Source of the DNA: Puniceicoccales bacterium
Lineage (GTDB): Bacteria > Verrucomicrobiota > Verrucomicrobiia > Opitutales > JAIRLG01
Assembly (NCBI GenBank): GCA_031278595.1
Contig: JAITKE010000073.1
Coordinates: forward strand, 1-17,914
DNA: 17,914 nt
Direction: 5' to 3'
Each line of letters starts with the position of its first letter. Position 1 is the stretch's first letter. A program made the translations under genes and the position numbers. Positions 1-7,397 of the stretch are shown here, in pieces. The notes under the pieces are model-generated. The model had not been told where the DNA came from. It saw only the letters and a list, made by a program, of their open reading frames with translations, and made no database searches.

Positions 1-873
1 CTCGTCTTCTCCTGTTCCTGCCTGGGCTTGGTTGAACTCCCGCAGGCTTTCATAAAAACGGACCAAATGGTGAATCCAAAACATTTCGATGAAGCGTTTT
101 AGGTTGTCCAGAAGATCGGCGTGATAGGTGGTTCTAAAATCACCGTGCAGGTCCAGCAGATGGATAATGCGGAGATCCACGTTTAGGAAGTAAAGGGTTT
201 CGATCGGTTCCGCGACCCATCCGAACGAAGTCCCTGTAAAGGAAGAAGGGGATGTTTGTTTATTGAAAATAATACCCAGTGCCCTGTATAGGACGGCCCT
301 ATGTTCGGTGGGAATGTGGAAGAGATTCATGTAGGCAGTTAGGCTCTGGCCGTAGGCGGTGTATAATTTATTGCCGAAGGTCGTAAATTTTTTCTTCTCC
401 TTGTCGTACGCAACAGGCCAGATCGCCGTCGTGAATACTTTGGTAAAGGTTTCTCCTAGGGCTTCTTCCCGAAGCAAAGAAGGAAAAAACGCCCCTATGT
501 AATCAGTAAGTTGGTATCTTTCCGCGTATACCATCACTTCGCTCGAGTCATTGAGATATGTCCTCACTTCCTCAGCGTTCATCGGCGTGTCCCCACTTGC
601 ACTGAGTCTCGTTGTTACTAGGGGATCCAAGGTGCCGGATACTCCCTGCCAAAACGGTCGTGCGTCGAAGGCTTGCCCTCCTTTGGGGGGTGATTCTGGA
701 AGAAGAGCAGCGTAGGCATCCACTTGATCTTTTGTGGACGGCAACGTGTAGACGAGGGAATAGGCCATGTGCAGCCCCTCTCTGTTTCCATCGAACGTCC
801 AGGCCTGCAACGCCACTCCTCCCAGACTAGCTACGCCCAGCGCAACACTCACAGGTTTTCTTCTAAGAATCAT
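1..873 (-). CDS. Putative exported protein, family unknown (paralogue A, runs off the window)
   Basis: I do not recognise this family. An open frame of 291 codons runs from ATG at 873 to base 1 with no stop, so the C-terminus lies outside the window. A strong ribosome-binding site (GGAGGA) lies about 9 bases before the ATG. The N-terminus (MILRRKPVSVALGVASLGGV, then ALQA) has a basic start and a hydrophobic stretch, like a signal peptide, so export is inferred. The protein is clearly homologous to its neighbour at 1151-2230: shared blocks are GNRE, LLPE-PP-G, PFW-G-S, IWP--YD----FTTFG, GW--EP-E and FW--HL-RF-ES. The two genes are a tandem duplication on one strand. Base composition is more AT-rich than the housekeeping genes further right, which suggests an accessory region. 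The alternative of chance ORFs is unlikely given the paralogy and ribosome-binding site. Confidence 0.8.
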   Translation of the reverse strand, partial: MILRRKPVSVALGVASLGGVALQAWTFDGNREGLHMAYSLVYTLPSTKDQVDAYAALLPESPPKGGQAFDARPFWQGVSGTLDPLVTTRLSASGDTPMNAEEVRTYLNDSSEVMVYAERYQLTDYIGAFFPSLLREEALGETFTKVFTTAIWPVAYDKEKKKFTTFGNKLYTAYGQSLTAYMNLFHIPTEHRAVLYRALGIIFNKQTSPSSFTGTSFGWVAEPIETLYFLNVDLRIIHLLDLHGDFRTTYHADLLDNLKRFIEMFWIHHLVRFYESLREFNQAQAGTGEDE

Positions 874-929
874 ATCCTATTTCCTCCAGATCCCAGGTTT
901 AAAAAATAAATAAAACCCATCGACTGCAG

Positions 930-957
930 AGGGTAAAGTCTCCGTAAAGATTGTCAA
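930..957 (-). promoter_or_regulatory. Putative sigma-70 promoter for paralogue A
   Basis: On the minus strand a perfect -35 TTGACA (957-952) is followed after 16 bases by TACCCT (935-930), a weak -10. It would give a leader of about 50 bases before the ATG at 873. The gap 874-1150 otherwise holds only the terminator of the upstream paralogue, which supports a separate promoter here. Confidence 0.45.
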
Positions 958-1093
958 CAGTAAGTCCCTCGAGGGAGAATTTTTAGAACCATGGAGCTGG
1001 GAAAGCCGTAAAACCGGGATTGTTTTTAGCCGAAATCTTGGCGGCTTCCGGAAACAAGCGTTGTGTTTTTAATAAGAAGAACTTCCTTTAATG

Positions 1094-1123
1094 AAAAACG
1101 AAGAAGCGGAAAAAGCTTCTTCG
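1094..1123 (-). terminator. Rho-independent terminator of paralogue B
   Basis: Read on the minus strand, CGAAGAAGC (1123-1115), a 7-base loop and GCTTCTTCG (1107-1099) form a perfect 9-bp stem followed directly by TTTTT (1098-1094). It lies 28 bases after the stop codon of the gene at 1151-2230, so the two paralogues are probably transcribed separately. A further short inverted repeat, GGAGAC/GTCTCC (1141-1159), overlaps that stop codon. Confidence 0.8.
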
Positions 1124-1150
1124 CTGGAAGGGAGAAATAGGGAGACGAAT

Positions 1151-2230
1151 TTAGTCTCCGGGAAATACGGGAATGGAAACTCTAGTGGTAGCTGTGGATC
1201 CGCTGCTCCCGCCTGGGGCTCTTGCCTGGCTTCCGGACGCTGCCGCTCTTTCGCCTGAGCCGCTCGCCTCGCCACTTTCCTCTCCTCTGCTGGAGGCCCC
1301 CGCTCTTTTTCCTCTGGTCGGTCCGGTGGGCGCGCTCCCTTGGAGGGCCGCAGCCGGTGCGCTGGCGCTTTCATCGGGAACCTCCGCGCCGCCGAAGGGA
1401 TCATCCACCGCTTCTCTTTGGGTTTGAACCACTCCGCTCAGACTCTCGGCGAAGCGGGTTAAGTGAAGAACCCAAAACTGCTTGACGAGTTTTTTCTGAT
1501 TACTCAAAAACGACAGATTGTAAGTGCAAGCATTTTTTCCCCAACTCAAGTCGTAGATCAACTGGAGATCCAGAAGTATAGCACATAACGCTTCGGTGGG
1601 CTCAGGAGCCCACCCGGCTGAGCTGCCCGCCGGAACGGCGCCCTTGGTGCCAAAAAATTTGCCCGGCAATTCCAGTAGAAATGATTTTTGGTCCTTGCTG
1701 AGGTGGTAGAGACCCGCGAAATTTGCCAAACTCTGGGCATAAACTCTGTGGAGATCGAGGCCGAAGGTTGTAAATCTTCGTCTGCTTGGATCGTAGACGG
1801 ATGGCCAAATTTGTACTCTAAGGTTTCCGGCCAAAGTCCACAGAATACCTCCTTTTGCCCCCAGAGAGGCGAGAAGGGATTTTCCGTACGTGATGAAACT
1901 TTCGACTAAATTTTCTGGACTCTGCCCCTCCCCAAGACTCGCCACTAGGGCAGTTGCCGTTTGCCCCTCCAGGTCCGCTCCGGCCAAAGAGGCGAAGGCG
2001 TTTGATATCCCTTTCCAAAAGGGCTGTCCCTCCCATGGCTTACCCGGAGGAGCCTGTTCCGGCAAAAGGGAGACATATTCTTCCAGTGCCCCTGGAATAC
2101 GCGTCAGGGGAACCACTATCGAACAGGCGAAAGTAAAATCATCCTCCCTGTTCCCAAAAACATCCCTCGGCAGTGCGGAACCCAGCACCGCCGCACCCAA
2201 CACAAAACCCAGAGTCCTATTTCCCATCAT
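1151..2230 (-). CDS. Putative exported protein, family unknown (paralogue B)
   Basis: A 359-residue protein of no family I recognise, paralogous to the gene at 1-873. Residues 1-25 look like a signal peptide (basic start, then LGFVLGAAVLGSAL), so the mature protein is probably outside the cytoplasm. Residues 27-272 align with paralogue A through short conserved blocks: GNRE (27-30), LLPE-PP-G, PFWKG (70-74), IWPSVYD----FTTFG (141-156), GWAPEPTEA (206-214) and FWVLHLTRFAES (252-263). Residues from about 275 to 359 are a low-complexity tail rich in Ala, Gly, Ser and Glu, likely disordered. Two ATG codons are adjacent at the start; AAAGGG lies 5-6 bases upstream. A terminator follows at 1094-1123 and a promoter precedes at 2287-2315, so it is probably monocistronic. 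Function unknown. Confidence 0.8.
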   Translation of the reverse strand: MMGNRTLGFVLGAAVLGSALPRDVFGNREDDFTFACSIVVPLTRIPGALEEYVSLLPEQAPPGKPWEGQPFWKGISNAFASLAGADLEGQTATALVASLGEGQSPENLVESFITYGKSLLASLGAKGGILWTLAGNLRVQIWPSVYDPSRRRFTTFGLDLHRVYAQSLANFAGLYHLSKDQKSFLLELPGKFFGTKGAVPAGSSAGWAPEPTEALCAILLDLQLIYDLSWGKNACTYNLSFLSNQKKLVKQFWVLHLTRFAESLSGVVQTQREAVDDPFGGAEVPDESASAPAAALQGSAPTGPTRGKRAGASSRGEESGEASGSGERAAASGSQARAPGGSSGSTATTRVSIPVFPGD

Positions 2231-2286
2231 GTATTCCCTTTCTTTTTTTGATTGCTTCTATCCGCATCTTCCGATGCAGAGATTGC

Positions 2287-2315
2287 ACGATGAGAAAGTA
2301 TCTAGTTGCTGTCAA
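2287..2315 (-). promoter_or_regulatory. Putative sigma-70 promoter for paralogue B
   Basis: Minus-strand TTGACA (2315-2310), 17-base spacer, CATCGT (2292-2287). The -35 is perfect and the -10 weak, the same pattern as upstream of paralogue A. It lies about 57 bases before the double ATG at 2230. Confidence 0.4.
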
Positions 2316-2416
2316 CGAAAATTCTTTCCCAAAAAGAAAGAGCCTCTGGGAATTTACTTTCTTGCCAAAGCGACCCGCATCCCACGAATTTCTTCGGCGC
2401 GGTTGGGAAAATTTCC

Positions 2417-2506
2417 GGAGAGATGACAGAGTGGCCGAATGTGTCCGACTCGAAATCGGATGTACCCGAAGGGGTACCGGGGGTTCGAATCCCTCTCTCT
2501 CCGCCA
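2417..2506 (+). tRNA. tRNA-Ser(CGA)
   Basis: A complete class II tRNA. The acceptor stem GGAGAGA/TCTCTCC has 7 pairs, followed by G and an encoded CCA. The anticodon arm is TCCGA-CTCGAAA-TCGGA with anticodon CGA (reads UCG). The long variable arm is TGTACCCGAAGGGGTACC, typical of serine tRNAs, and the T arm contains GGTTCGAATCC. A second serine tRNA with anticodon UGA lies at 3934-4023 on the other strand. Confidence 0.95.
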
Positions 2507-2538
2507 TTGGAGTTAGGGAAAGTGGAAAAAGTCTCCTG

Positions 2539-2562
2539 CCGAGGATTCTCGGAAGAGTTTTT
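2539..2562 (+). terminator. Possible weak terminator after tRNA-Ser(CGA)
   Basis: CCGAG-GATT-CTCGG (2539-2552) followed by AAGAGTTTTT. The stem is only 5 bp and the T-run is displaced by five bases, so efficiency is doubtful. GGAAGAGTTTTT occurs again about 21 bases downstream, so this may be one more local duplication. The convergent CAU tRNA begins at 2627. Confidence 0.3.
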
Positions 2563-2626
2563 GAGAGCCTTTGGAAGAGTTTTTTCTTCGAACGAAAGGC
2601 GAAAGACCTCAGTCCGAAAAAGTTTC

Positions 2627-2701
<75 letters not shown>

Positions 2702-2718
2702 TTCACATCGAAGCTTTC

Positions 2719-2747
2719 TGTAGAAGTGGAACGGCGGCGGGTGTCAA
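2719..2747 (-). promoter_or_regulatory. Promoter of the CAU tRNA
   Basis: Minus strand TTGACA (2747-2742), 17 bases, TCTACA (2724-2719). Start would fall near 2712, about 11 bases before the tRNA 5' end at 2701. In the duplicated copy around 7690-7715 the TTGACA is lost, matching the decay of that tRNA copy. Confidence 0.7.
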
Positions 2748-2811
2748 CTTTTTGCCGCTTGGACGAAGGGGATCTTTGGGCACTTTGGCGAAGGGGGATT
2801 CTGGGAAGGGG

Positions 2812-2910
2812 CCTTCGCTGGCTTTCCAGGGCCCCAAGGATGAAAAATCCTTGGGGCCCTGGGGCCCGCGCAGCGGGCCCGATTTCTCCGAAATCGAAAG
2901 CCAGCGAAGG
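2812..2910 (+). repeat. Cloverleaf element 1 (order A-B-C)
   Basis: The outer stem CCTTCGCTGGCTTTC (2812-2826) pairs perfectly with 2896-2910. Enclosed are hairpin A, CAGGGCCCCAAGGAT/ATCCTTGGGGCCCTG (2827-2861, loop GAAAA), hairpin B, GGGCCCGC-GCA-GCGGGCCC (2862-2880), and hairpin C, GATTTC-TCC-GAAATC (2881-2895). No base is left unpaired at the junction: the four helices meet exactly. It lies between the divergent CAU tRNA and secG. Confidence 0.95.
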
Positions 2911-2968
2911 AAAAACGAGACCGACCTTTAGCGTTTCCCAATCTTTAAGCGCATCCCTCCATGAGAGA

Positions 2969-3056
2969 AACCGCCCACGATGATAACACCTCTCGGTTCG
3001 TATCCAATCCGCAATAAAAATGCCCCTCGGTTCGTAATGGGAACAACCCTCAATCC
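2969..3056 (-). repeat. Degenerate 23-bp tandem repeats, copy 1
   Basis: Read on the minus strand, units of 23 bases follow each other: GGATTGAGGGTTGTTCCCAT plus TAC (3056-3034), a unit starting GAACCGAGGGGCATTTT (3033-3011), an 11-base partial unit GGATTGGATAC, then GAACCGAGAGGTGTTATCAT plus CGT (2999-2977). A matching array lies at 7398-7517 in the inverted copy of the block. Confidence 0.6.
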
Positions 3057-3133
3057 ACAGCGAGGATAAATTTTTCCCTTTTAGGGCTTGAGTGGGAACC
3101 GAGTGATATGCAGCATGGACTGACATCTAATTT

Positions 3134-3769
3134 ATGACCAGTTTTCTCATCGTCCTTCTCAGTCTGGCCTTGACCCTGATCAGCCTCTTCAGCGTGCTCA
3201 TTATCCTGATGCAGCGGCCCAGCGAGGATGCCGGCATGGGCTCGGCCCTGGGCGGTGGCGCGGTCACCTCCATCTTCGGCGGAGAGGCAGGCAATGTTCT
3301 GCACCGCTGGACGATCAGCTCGACCATCCTGTTCTTCCTCCTCTCCCTGCTCCTCTCCCTACTTTACATGGCCCGCGAGGGCAAGAAGGAAGTCATCATG
3401 AAGCTGATCAGCGCTCCGAAGAGCCTGGCCGCGCCCGCTCCATTGCCGGAAGAAGAAGCTTCTCCTGCACCCACCGAGGGCGGTCTTATCGAAGAAAAGA
3501 GCATCGAAGAACGTCCGGATGCCACCCTTCCTGCGGAGAATTTCCAGTTCGTCTCCTCAAAGGAGACTGTTTCTGCGGAAGCCCAGAAGGATGAGGTGAT
3601 TCTGGAATTGGAGGGCGAGGAGGAACCGGTGGAGACAGGCGATTCACCGGACCTTTCCTCCAGCCTTGCTTCTACTCCCGAGGAAGAGGCCCATATCGAG
3701 GCGGATGATTTCAATGCCGCCGAAAATGGGAGCGAATTTGAGTTTCTCGACGCATCGGAGGAGTTTTAG
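3134..3769 (+). CDS. secG: SecG, protein-export membrane subunit with long acidic tail
   Basis: SecG is the small auxiliary subunit of the SecYEG translocon in the inner membrane. Two membrane segments are visible (about 4-26 and 60-80). Between them is the characteristic Gly-rich loop QRPSEDAGMGSALGGGAVTS followed by IFGGEAGNVLHRWT (27-60), matching the family's Q-x-GxG...FGG...NxL-x-x-T pattern. The family is usually about 75-130 residues. This protein has 211, with residues 90-211 forming a hydrophilic tail that starts Ala/Pro-rich and becomes strongly Glu/Asp-rich. No clear ribosome-binding site precedes the ATG, but it is the only ATG compatible with the first membrane segment. It is a single gene facing tRNA-Ser(UGA); the 164-base gap after it holds nothing I can name. 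Confidence 0.88.
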   Translation: MTSFLIVLLSLALTLISLFSVLIILMQRPSEDAGMGSALGGGAVTSIFGGEAGNVLHRWTISSTILFFLLSLLLSLLYMAREGKKEVIMKLISAPKSLAAPAPLPEEEASPAPTEGGLIEEKSIEERPDATLPAENFQFVSSKETVSAEAQKDEVILELEGEEEPVETGDSPDLSSSLASTPEEEAHIEADDFNAAENGSEFEFLDASEEF

Positions 3770-3933
3770 GGAAATTTTCGCCTAAGTATTTTTCCTTTCG
3801 CTCTTCCCCCTTCTGGGCCCAGGGGCTGCCGTTTTGCAAGATGGCCGCCATATCGGCGCAAAGTCTCCTTCGACGAACCCCGGGAAAGTGGCGAGCGCTG
3901 ATTGGAAAAAATAGGTCTCGCGCCCTGGGATTT

Positions 3934-4023
3934 TGGCGGAGAGAGAGGGATTCGAACCCCCGGTGCCGTCACCGGCACTCCGGTTTTCAAGACCGGTGCA
4001 ATCGGCCGCTCTGCCATCTCTCC
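3934..4023 (-). tRNA. tRNA-Ser(UGA)
   Basis: The acceptor GGAGAGA/TCTCTCC, G and encoded CCA are the same as in tRNA-Ser(CGA) at 2417. The anticodon loop CTTGAAA gives UGA (reads UCA and relatives) on the stem ACCGGT/ACCGG region. The long variable arm is AGTGCCGGTGACGGCACC, and the T arm GGGGGTTCGAATCCCTC is standard. It converges with secG. Confidence 0.95.
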
Positions 4024-4113
4024 GGCGGATGGAGCTTCGAAAGAGCTAGTGCGAAATCCTCTGCTGTCCAGTGCGAAAGGAATTCGGGGCAAAAGGGGTT
4101 AGCTTTGGGGTTG

Positions 4114-4215
4114 TTTTTTGCCGCCTTTGGCTCCCGAAGGGAGCGGCCCGCGTAGCGGGCCCCAAGGGGCGATGAAAAGTTCCTTTTCATCGCCCCTTGC
4201 AAAGGCGGCAAAAAA
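4114..4215 (-). repeat. Cloverleaf element 3 (order C-B-A on plus strand)
   Basis: The outer stem TTTTTTGCCGCCTTTG (4114-4129) pairs perfectly with 4200-4215 (16 bp). Inside are C, GCTCCC-GAA-GGGAGC (4130-4144), B, GGCCCGC-GTA-GCGGGCC (4145-4161), and A, CAAGGGGCGATGAAAAG paired with 4183-4199 (17 bp, loop TTC). Only C4162 is unpaired at the junction. It lies between tRNA-Ser(UGA) on the minus strand and rpsR on the plus strand, a divergent gap. Confidence 0.95.
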
Positions 4216-4218
4216 AAC

Positions 4219-4345
4219 GACGGGCCAGGAGCCTTGAAAAAACAGTGGGGACCAGAAATGCCTTAAAAAAGCAACGACGGGCTCGGTGGGCTTCGAAAAA
4301 CGCATGGGGAGAACTTGAAGGACAAATCAAAGCTTTGAAAAATGA
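4219..4345. repeat. Degenerate tandem repeats upstream of rpsR
   Basis: GACGGGCCAGGAGCCTTGAA at 4219 recurs as GACGGGCTCGGTGGGCTTCG at 4276 (offset 57). Each is followed by an A-run and then CAGTGGG or CGCATGGG, with weaker half-period copies starting at 4250 and 4309. The rest of the gap to 4503 is purine-rich on the plus strand, with many GAAAA tracts. I see no gene there and no convincing promoter. Confidence 0.4.
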
Positions 4346-4503
4346 ATCAGAAATTCGGAGAAACATATGGGAACTTGGAAAAATGCCTCCAAGAAAATGC
4401 ATCGGCGATGCTTCAGGGAAAAAGTTCGGCGATTTTTTCCATTTTTTAAAAATGGGTATTGCCAAAAAGCCGGTCGGGCTGCAAGCTGGCTCAGCAGTTA
4501 GTT

Positions 4504-4704
4504 ATGGCAGAAGAGCAAGGAGCGGCACCGGTGTCATCGCGTTCGCCGATGGATTTCAGCTGGAAGGACGTGGATTCCCTATCCCGCTATACCACGGGGA
4601 CGGGAAAGATTCTCCCGCGCAAGTACACCGGCCTCAGCGCCCGCCAGCAGCGGCACATCACGCGGATGATCAAGCGCTCCCGCCATATGCTGCTCATGAA
4701 ATGA
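4504..4704 (+). CDS. rpsR: 30S ribosomal protein bS18
   Basis: A small protein of the 30S subunit platform that binds 16S rRNA beside bS6. The core W-KDVDSL-RYTTGTGKILPRKYTGLSARQQRHITRMIKRSRHMLL matches the S18 signature (D-x-LxxF-x-G-K-I-x-P-R-x-T-G-L-x-x-x-x-Q-R-x-x-x-x-I-K-R-x-R). From ATG 4504 it has 66 residues, close to the usual 65-80. It lacks the N-terminal cysteines and the RRRKFC-type basic start of many S18 proteins. An in-frame TTG at 4459 would add 15 residues; neither start has a clear ribosome-binding site, and I prefer the ATG. The usual partners rpsF, ssb and rplI are absent here. sua5 follows one base after the stop, indicating an operon. Confidence 0.88.
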   Translation: MAEEQGAAPVSSRSPMDFSWKDVDSLSRYTTGTGKILPRKYTGLSARQQRHITRMIKRSRHMLLMK

Positions 4705-4705
4705 G

Positions 4706-5800
4706 GTGGCTTCGGGGACAATAGAGACGGCGATCCTCTCGCCGACGCAGGAAAATTTGGACCGGCTCTCGGATTGGATCCGCCAAGGGGGTGTGGCGGC
4801 CCTTCCGACGGAAACGGTCTACGGTCTGGTGGCGGATGCGTCCAATACCGGGGCCCTTCGGCAGGTTTTCGAGATCAAAGGGCGGCCTCTTTCCAACCCG
4901 CTGATCGTGCACGTGGAGAATGGGGAAAAGCTTCTGGAATGGGCAGAGCTCACCGGAGATTTGCGCCGGACGGTGCTCACGCTGGTCGAAAAATTTTCCC
5001 CCGGGCCCCTCAGTTACGTTTTGCCCAAGAAATTCTGGGTACCGGAGCTCCTCACGGCCGGCCGGCCGACGCTGGCCCTGCGGATCCCGGCACATCCCCT
5101 GTTTCGGGAAATTCTCCGGCGCTCGAAATGCGCCCTGGCGGCCCCCAGCGCCAATCCCTTCGGCTACCTCAGCCCCACTTCCGCCCGACATGTGCAGGAA
5201 TCTTTAGGTGGAAAGCTGCGCTATGTGCTGGATGGCGGCGAGTGCCCCATCGGCCTGGAATCCACGATCCTCGACCTCTCCCGTTCGCCGATGCGCCTTC
5301 TGCGCCCGGGCAAGATCAGCCTGGAAGAAATTCAGTCCGTACTGCCGGACAAGGAAATCCTGTTGCCGGAGGAGGAAAGGGCGCTGGCAAACGAGGAAAT
5401 CGCACTGGCGGAAAAGGAAAGGGCGGGCCATATCCCTGGAGAGGCCGATGAGTTCGCCTCGCCGGGGGCCCCAGGAGGGCCTCGGCGACACTACAGCCTC
5501 CGAACTCCGCTGCATCTTTTTTTCAAAACAGAGGAATTACTCCTTGCCAAGGAGGAGAAGGTTGCTAGGGTCTTTCTATCCCGAAAGGATCGTGAAGAGG
5601 TTTTTAGGAATGATTTTTTTCTGAGTGAGGAGGGGGATGGGGCACAGATGGCCCAAAGGCTTTTCGGTCTCCTGTGGGAGCTGGACACTTCTCGCTCCTA
5701 TGAAAAAATCTATTGCCAATGTCCACCCTCTCACGGTTTAGGGGCGGCGATTGCGAATCGCCTGCGCCGCGCGGCTGGCCGGCTCAAGCATGGACCCTGA
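4706..5800 (+). CDS. sua5: Threonylcarbamoyl-AMP synthase, long Sua5 form
   Basis: The enzyme makes threonylcarbamoyl-AMP from threonine, bicarbonate and ATP, the first step of t6A formation at position 37 of ANN-decoding tRNAs, in the cytoplasm. The YrdC/TsaC domain is residues 12-205: LPTETVYGL (33-41), IKGRPLSNPLIVH (57-69), SANPFGYLSPTSA (148-160) and GLESTILD (183-190). A linker containing SPG...HY (252-263) leads to a C-terminal Sua5 domain (about 265-364), making this the long form at 364 residues. The start is GTG at 4706, one base after the rpsR stop, so translation is probably coupled. Residues 216-243 are built from four heptads encoded by 21-bp DNA repeats, an unusual insertion in the linker. 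Catalytic motifs look intact. Confidence 0.9.
   Translation: MASGTIETAILSPTQENLDRLSDWIRQGGVAALPTETVYGLVADASNTGALRQVFEIKGRPLSNPLIVHVENGEKLLEWAELTGDLRRTVLTLVEKFSPGPLSYVLPKKFWVPELLTAGRPTLALRIPAHPLFREILRRSKCALAAPSANPFGYLSPTSARHVQESLGGKLRYVLDGGECPIGLESTILDLSRSPMRLLRPGKISLEEIQSVLPDKEILLPEEERALANEEIALAEKERAGHIPGEADEFASPGAPGGPRRHYSLRTPLHLFFKTEELLLAKEEKVARVFLSRKDREEVFRNDFFLSEEGDGAQMAQRLFGLLWELDTSRSYEKIYCQCPPSHGLGAAIANRLRRAAGRLKHGP
5351..5434 (+). repeat. Four 21-bp tandem repeats inside sua5
   Basis: Units begin at 5351, 5372, 5393 and 5414, each starting AAGGAAA or GAGGAAA and encoding KEILLPE / EERALAN / EEIALAE / KERAGHI. The repeats are in frame and fall in the inter-domain linker of Sua5, where length change should be tolerated. 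Confidence 0.7.
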
Positions 5801-5855
5801 AAAGGTCGGAGTTGGGTGAGTCGCCCGCAAGTTTTCATGTTAAGGACGAGTTTTT

Positions 5856-7223
5856 ATGCATTTTACAGACCTCTGCCGTAGGCGGGAAATCGGAGCGCAC
5901 TGCGTTTTAGTCGAAATCGGTTCCTTCCACATCCTGGTGGACAGCGGTATGGACCCGGGGTCCCTGGGAATGGAGGCCCTACCTCTCCTCGACTGTCTGG
6001 AGAACGTCGCCCTGGACCTAGTTATCATCACCCACTGTCATCTGGACCACATCGGCAGCCTGCCGATCCTCATGCGCCGGCAACCTCAGGCGCGAATATT
6101 GATCTCGCCGCCCTCGCAAACCCTGATCTTCCCGATGCTGGAGAATTCCTGGCACGTCATGAAGCGGCAGCGGGAGGAGCTGGGCGTTAAGGTCTATCCC
6201 CTGTACACCAAGGGCGAAATCGAGACCCTGCGGGAACATTTTTACCCCATGCCCCTGGGGGCAACCCGTATTTTCCAGAAACAGGGCGACGAGGTCGCCA
6301 TCCAGTTCATCGCGGCGGGGCATATCCCGGGCGCAGCCAGCGTGCTGCTCCAGCACGGGCGGCGCAAACTGTTCTTTTCCGGCGATGTGCTCTTTCGCGA
6401 CCAATACATCCTCAAGGGGGCGAATTGGTCGAAGGAGCCGATTGACACCCTGGTCATGGAAACGACGCGGGGCAATGCCCAGCGGCCGGAGGACCAGACG
6501 GTCAAGGGAGAAATCGCACGGCTTCTGGGGGCCATCGATGAGGTTTTGGAACAGAAGGGCTCCGTCCTAATCCCCAGCTTCGCCCTGGGCCGCATGCAGG
6601 AGGTGCTCATGATCCTGCAGGAAGCCCGCCGCTACGGGAAGATTTCCAAGAAAATTCCCATTTTTGCCTCGGGACTGGGGATGTCTCTGGTGGATCCGCT
6701 GGATCAGCTGTCGGAACAGAATCGGGAAATTTTTTTCAAAAAGCAGGTCATCGATGAGCTTCACGTGCAGGCCCTTGACTCCTCTCCCCTTCTGAAGCCG
6801 GGCCGAAATCCGAAGCGCTCCAGTATTTTCGTGGTCAGCAGTGGCATGATGGCCGAAAATACCCCATCCTATAATATCGCGGCCTCGCTGCTGGCCCATC
6901 CCCAGAACGGCATTTTCTTCGTCGGCTTCTGCGCCGATGATACGCCGGCCCGCAAGCTCCGCGATACCCCGAAGGGGGAAATATTTTCCTTCGAAGGGCT
7001 CCGCTATAAAACGCCGGTTCGGGCGAGGATCGAGCATTTCGACCTCAGCGGCCATGCCGATCGGGAGGAGCTGCTCCAGGCGGCTCTGCACATGAGCCCG
7101 CGGACGATTATCCTCAATCACGGGGACGGCGGGGCCCGGCAGTGGTTCGCCGAGCGCTTCGCCGAGCTGGCGCCGAAAATCCGCATCCTGGATCCCGAGG
7201 CCGGTGTCACCTACTCCGTTTAA
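5856..7223 (+). CDS. Beta-CASP metallo-beta-lactamase-fold RNase
   Basis: A predicted zinc-dependent RNA-processing nuclease of the CPSF73/Ysh1-like bacterial group, cytoplasmic. The metallo-beta-lactamase part has THCHLDH (59-65), AGHIPGA (154-160, His156) and SGD (175-177, Asp177). The beta-CASP part has motif A in METTRG (Glu202), the GMM motif SSGMM (328-332), motif B FDLSGHAD (His400) and motif C NHG (His422). All expected metal ligands are present and the 455 residues are normal for the group. The ATG has AAGGACGAG about 6-8 bases upstream. It lies 55 bases after sua5 and is probably the last gene of the rpsR operon. Its final codons are duplicated downstream of its stop (7179-7349). 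Its target RNA cannot be told from sequence. Confidence 0.9.
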   Translation: MHFTDLCRRREIGAHCVLVEIGSFHILVDSGMDPGSLGMEALPLLDCLENVALDLVIITHCHLDHIGSLPILMRRQPQARILISPPSQTLIFPMLENSWHVMKRQREELGVKVYPLYTKGEIETLREHFYPMPLGATRIFQKQGDEVAIQFIAAGHIPGAASVLLQHGRRKLFFSGDVLFRDQYILKGANWSKEPIDTLVMETTRGNAQRPEDQTVKGEIARLLGAIDEVLEQKGSVLIPSFALGRMQEVLMILQEARRYGKISKKIPIFASGLGMSLVDPLDQLSEQNREIFFKKQVIDELHVQALDSSPLLKPGRNPKRSSIFVVSSGMMAENTPSYNIAASLLAHPQNGIFFVGFCADDTPARKLRDTPKGEIFSFEGLRYKTPVRARIEHFDLSGHADREELLQAALHMSPRTIILNHGDGGARQWFAERFAELAPKIRILDPEAGVTYSV

Positions 7224-7349
7224 AAGAAAAAATCCCAAAGCTCCAAAGCCTGATCCGCATCCTGGATCCCGAGGCCAGTATCGTTCATTCCATCTGAAGG
7301 GGAAAAGTTCAAAGCTCGCTCCGTATCTTGGATTTTGACGTCGGTGTCT
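7179..7349 (+). repeat. Tandem duplication of the nuclease gene 3' end
   Basis: ATCCGCATCCTGGATCCCGA at 7179, inside the gene, recurs identically at 7253 (period 74). It recurs again in decayed form as TCCGTATCTTGGATTTTGAC at about 7320, each followed by related text (GGCCGGTGTC / GGCCAGTATC / GTCGGTGTCT). Copies 2 and 3 lie past the stop codon and have no reading role. The gap 7224-7805 holds no intact gene: this array, duplicated block copy 2, and a tRNA relic fill it. Confidence 0.8.
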
Positions 7350-7397
7350 CTCCGCTCCCCACTCAAGCCCTAAAAGGAAAAAATTTACTCTCGTTCC

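Noticed and set aside
4197..4724. 175-codon ORF upstream of and overlapping rpsR
   Set aside because: It lies in another frame over rpsR and starts inside element 3. Its basic composition comes from the A/G-rich gap, and the opposite strand is equally open.
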